This document shows positions 13,444 through 13,619 of a DNA stretch of 13,619 nucleotides, piece by piece; position 1 is the first letter of the stretch; each line of letters begins with the position of its first letter. A model generated the notes under the pieces. It ran no database searches and was not told the origin of the DNA. It was given only the letters and a program-made list of their open reading frames with translations. Position numbers and translations under genes: made by a program. The DNA comes from an uncultured Riemerella sp. (lineage in GTDB: Bacteria; Bacteroidota; Bacteroidia; Flavobacteriales; Weeksellaceae): NCBI GenBank assembly GCA_938037185.1, contig CALHQK010000147.1, positions 1 through 13,619 of the forward strand, in the 5' to 3' direction.

Positions 13444-13619
13444 TTACACCCTCCAAAAATCTCTATCCAAACTTCGGTATTGTATGGCTTCGGAGATATG
13501 GGCAGGACTGATGTTTTCAGAATCATCTAAGTCTGCTATGGTTCGGGCTACTTTTAGAATTCTGTCGTAGGCACGAGCGGAGAGATTTAGTTTTTCCATG
13601 GCGTTTTTTATCAGCTGCT
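13444..13619 (-). CDS. comM: ComM/YifB-type Mg-chelatase-like AAA+ protein, C-terminal end (5' part outside window)
   Basis: Reading the minus strand from the right edge gives QLIKNAMEKLNLSARAYDRI, then LKVARTIADLDDSENISPA, HISEAIQYRSLDRDFWRV and a stop at 13444. The block LSARAYDRILKVARTIADL and the ending HISEAIQYRSLDR are the C-terminal signature of the YifB/ComM family, AAA+ helicase-like proteins that promote branch migration during natural transformation in the species studied. Only about 57 residues are in the window, so the ATPase motifs cannot be checked. The gene is convergent with the AT-rich islet. Family identity is strong; the competence role is inferred from relatives. Confidence 0.9.
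   Translation of the reverse strand, partial: QLIKNAMEKLNLSARAYDRILKVARTIADLDDSENISPAHISEAIQYRSLDRDFWRV

Noticed and set aside
1..13619. tRNA, rRNA or riboswitch genes
   Set aside because: No cloverleaf, rRNA-like or known riboswitch sequence was recognised on either strand by eye; a covariance-model search would be needed to exclude them fully.

Overview
The window looks like a piece of a Flavobacteriia (Bacteroidetes) chromosome, most likely of the Chryseobacterium/Elizabethkingia/Weeksellaceae type. The evidence is low G+C, A-rich leaders in place of strong Shine-Dalgarno sites, several TAnnTTTG -7 promoter elements, a Bacteroidetes-style GlmU-like protein and a PepSY-like exported protein. 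The species cannot be fixed from the sequence alone.

Layout. (1) 1-2880 is housekeeping: the C-terminal part of a GlmU-like hexapeptide-repeat protein, a small exported PepSY-like protein, and guaB (IMP dehydrogenase) with a strong terminator. A perfect 15-bp inverted repeat brackets the guaB promoter and includes the guaB start codon. (2) 2968-8030 starts at a clear flavobacterial promoter and holds a small unrecognised membrane/exported protein, hypA, hypB, a urea transporter, and the urease subunits ureA, ureB and ureC, ending at a strong terminator. (3) 8047-8376 is a short AT-rich insert with one unrecognised membrane ORF and its own terminator; it splits the urease locus in two. (4) 8411-11197 is the accessory block ureE, ureF, ureG, ureD with a terminator. 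(5) 11213-11773 is a short MscS-type channel. (6) 11774-13415 is an AT-rich accessory stretch: two adjacent genes each broken by one frameshift, then an intact four-helix membrane protein with an in-frame 15-bp duplication. (7) 13444-13619, minus strand, is the C-terminus of a ComM/YifB-type Mg-chelatase-like protein, convergent with the islet and separated from it by a bidirectional terminator.

How the genes work together. The urea transporter admits urea; UreA/UreB/UreC form the nickel enzyme that splits it to ammonia and carbamate/CO2; UreE, UreF, UreG and UreD load nickel into the active site, with UreG as the GTPase. HypA and HypB normally mature [NiFe]-hydrogenase, but no hydrogenase gene is present here. 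Their position at the head of the urease operon suggests they feed nickel to urease, as has been shown in Helicobacter pylori. All urease catalytic residues are intact, so the enzyme should be active. No nickel importer and no NikR-like regulator is visible in the window. The strongest leads outside known biology are the guaB inverted repeat, the unknown first gene of the urease operon, and the decaying or switching gene pair near the right end.
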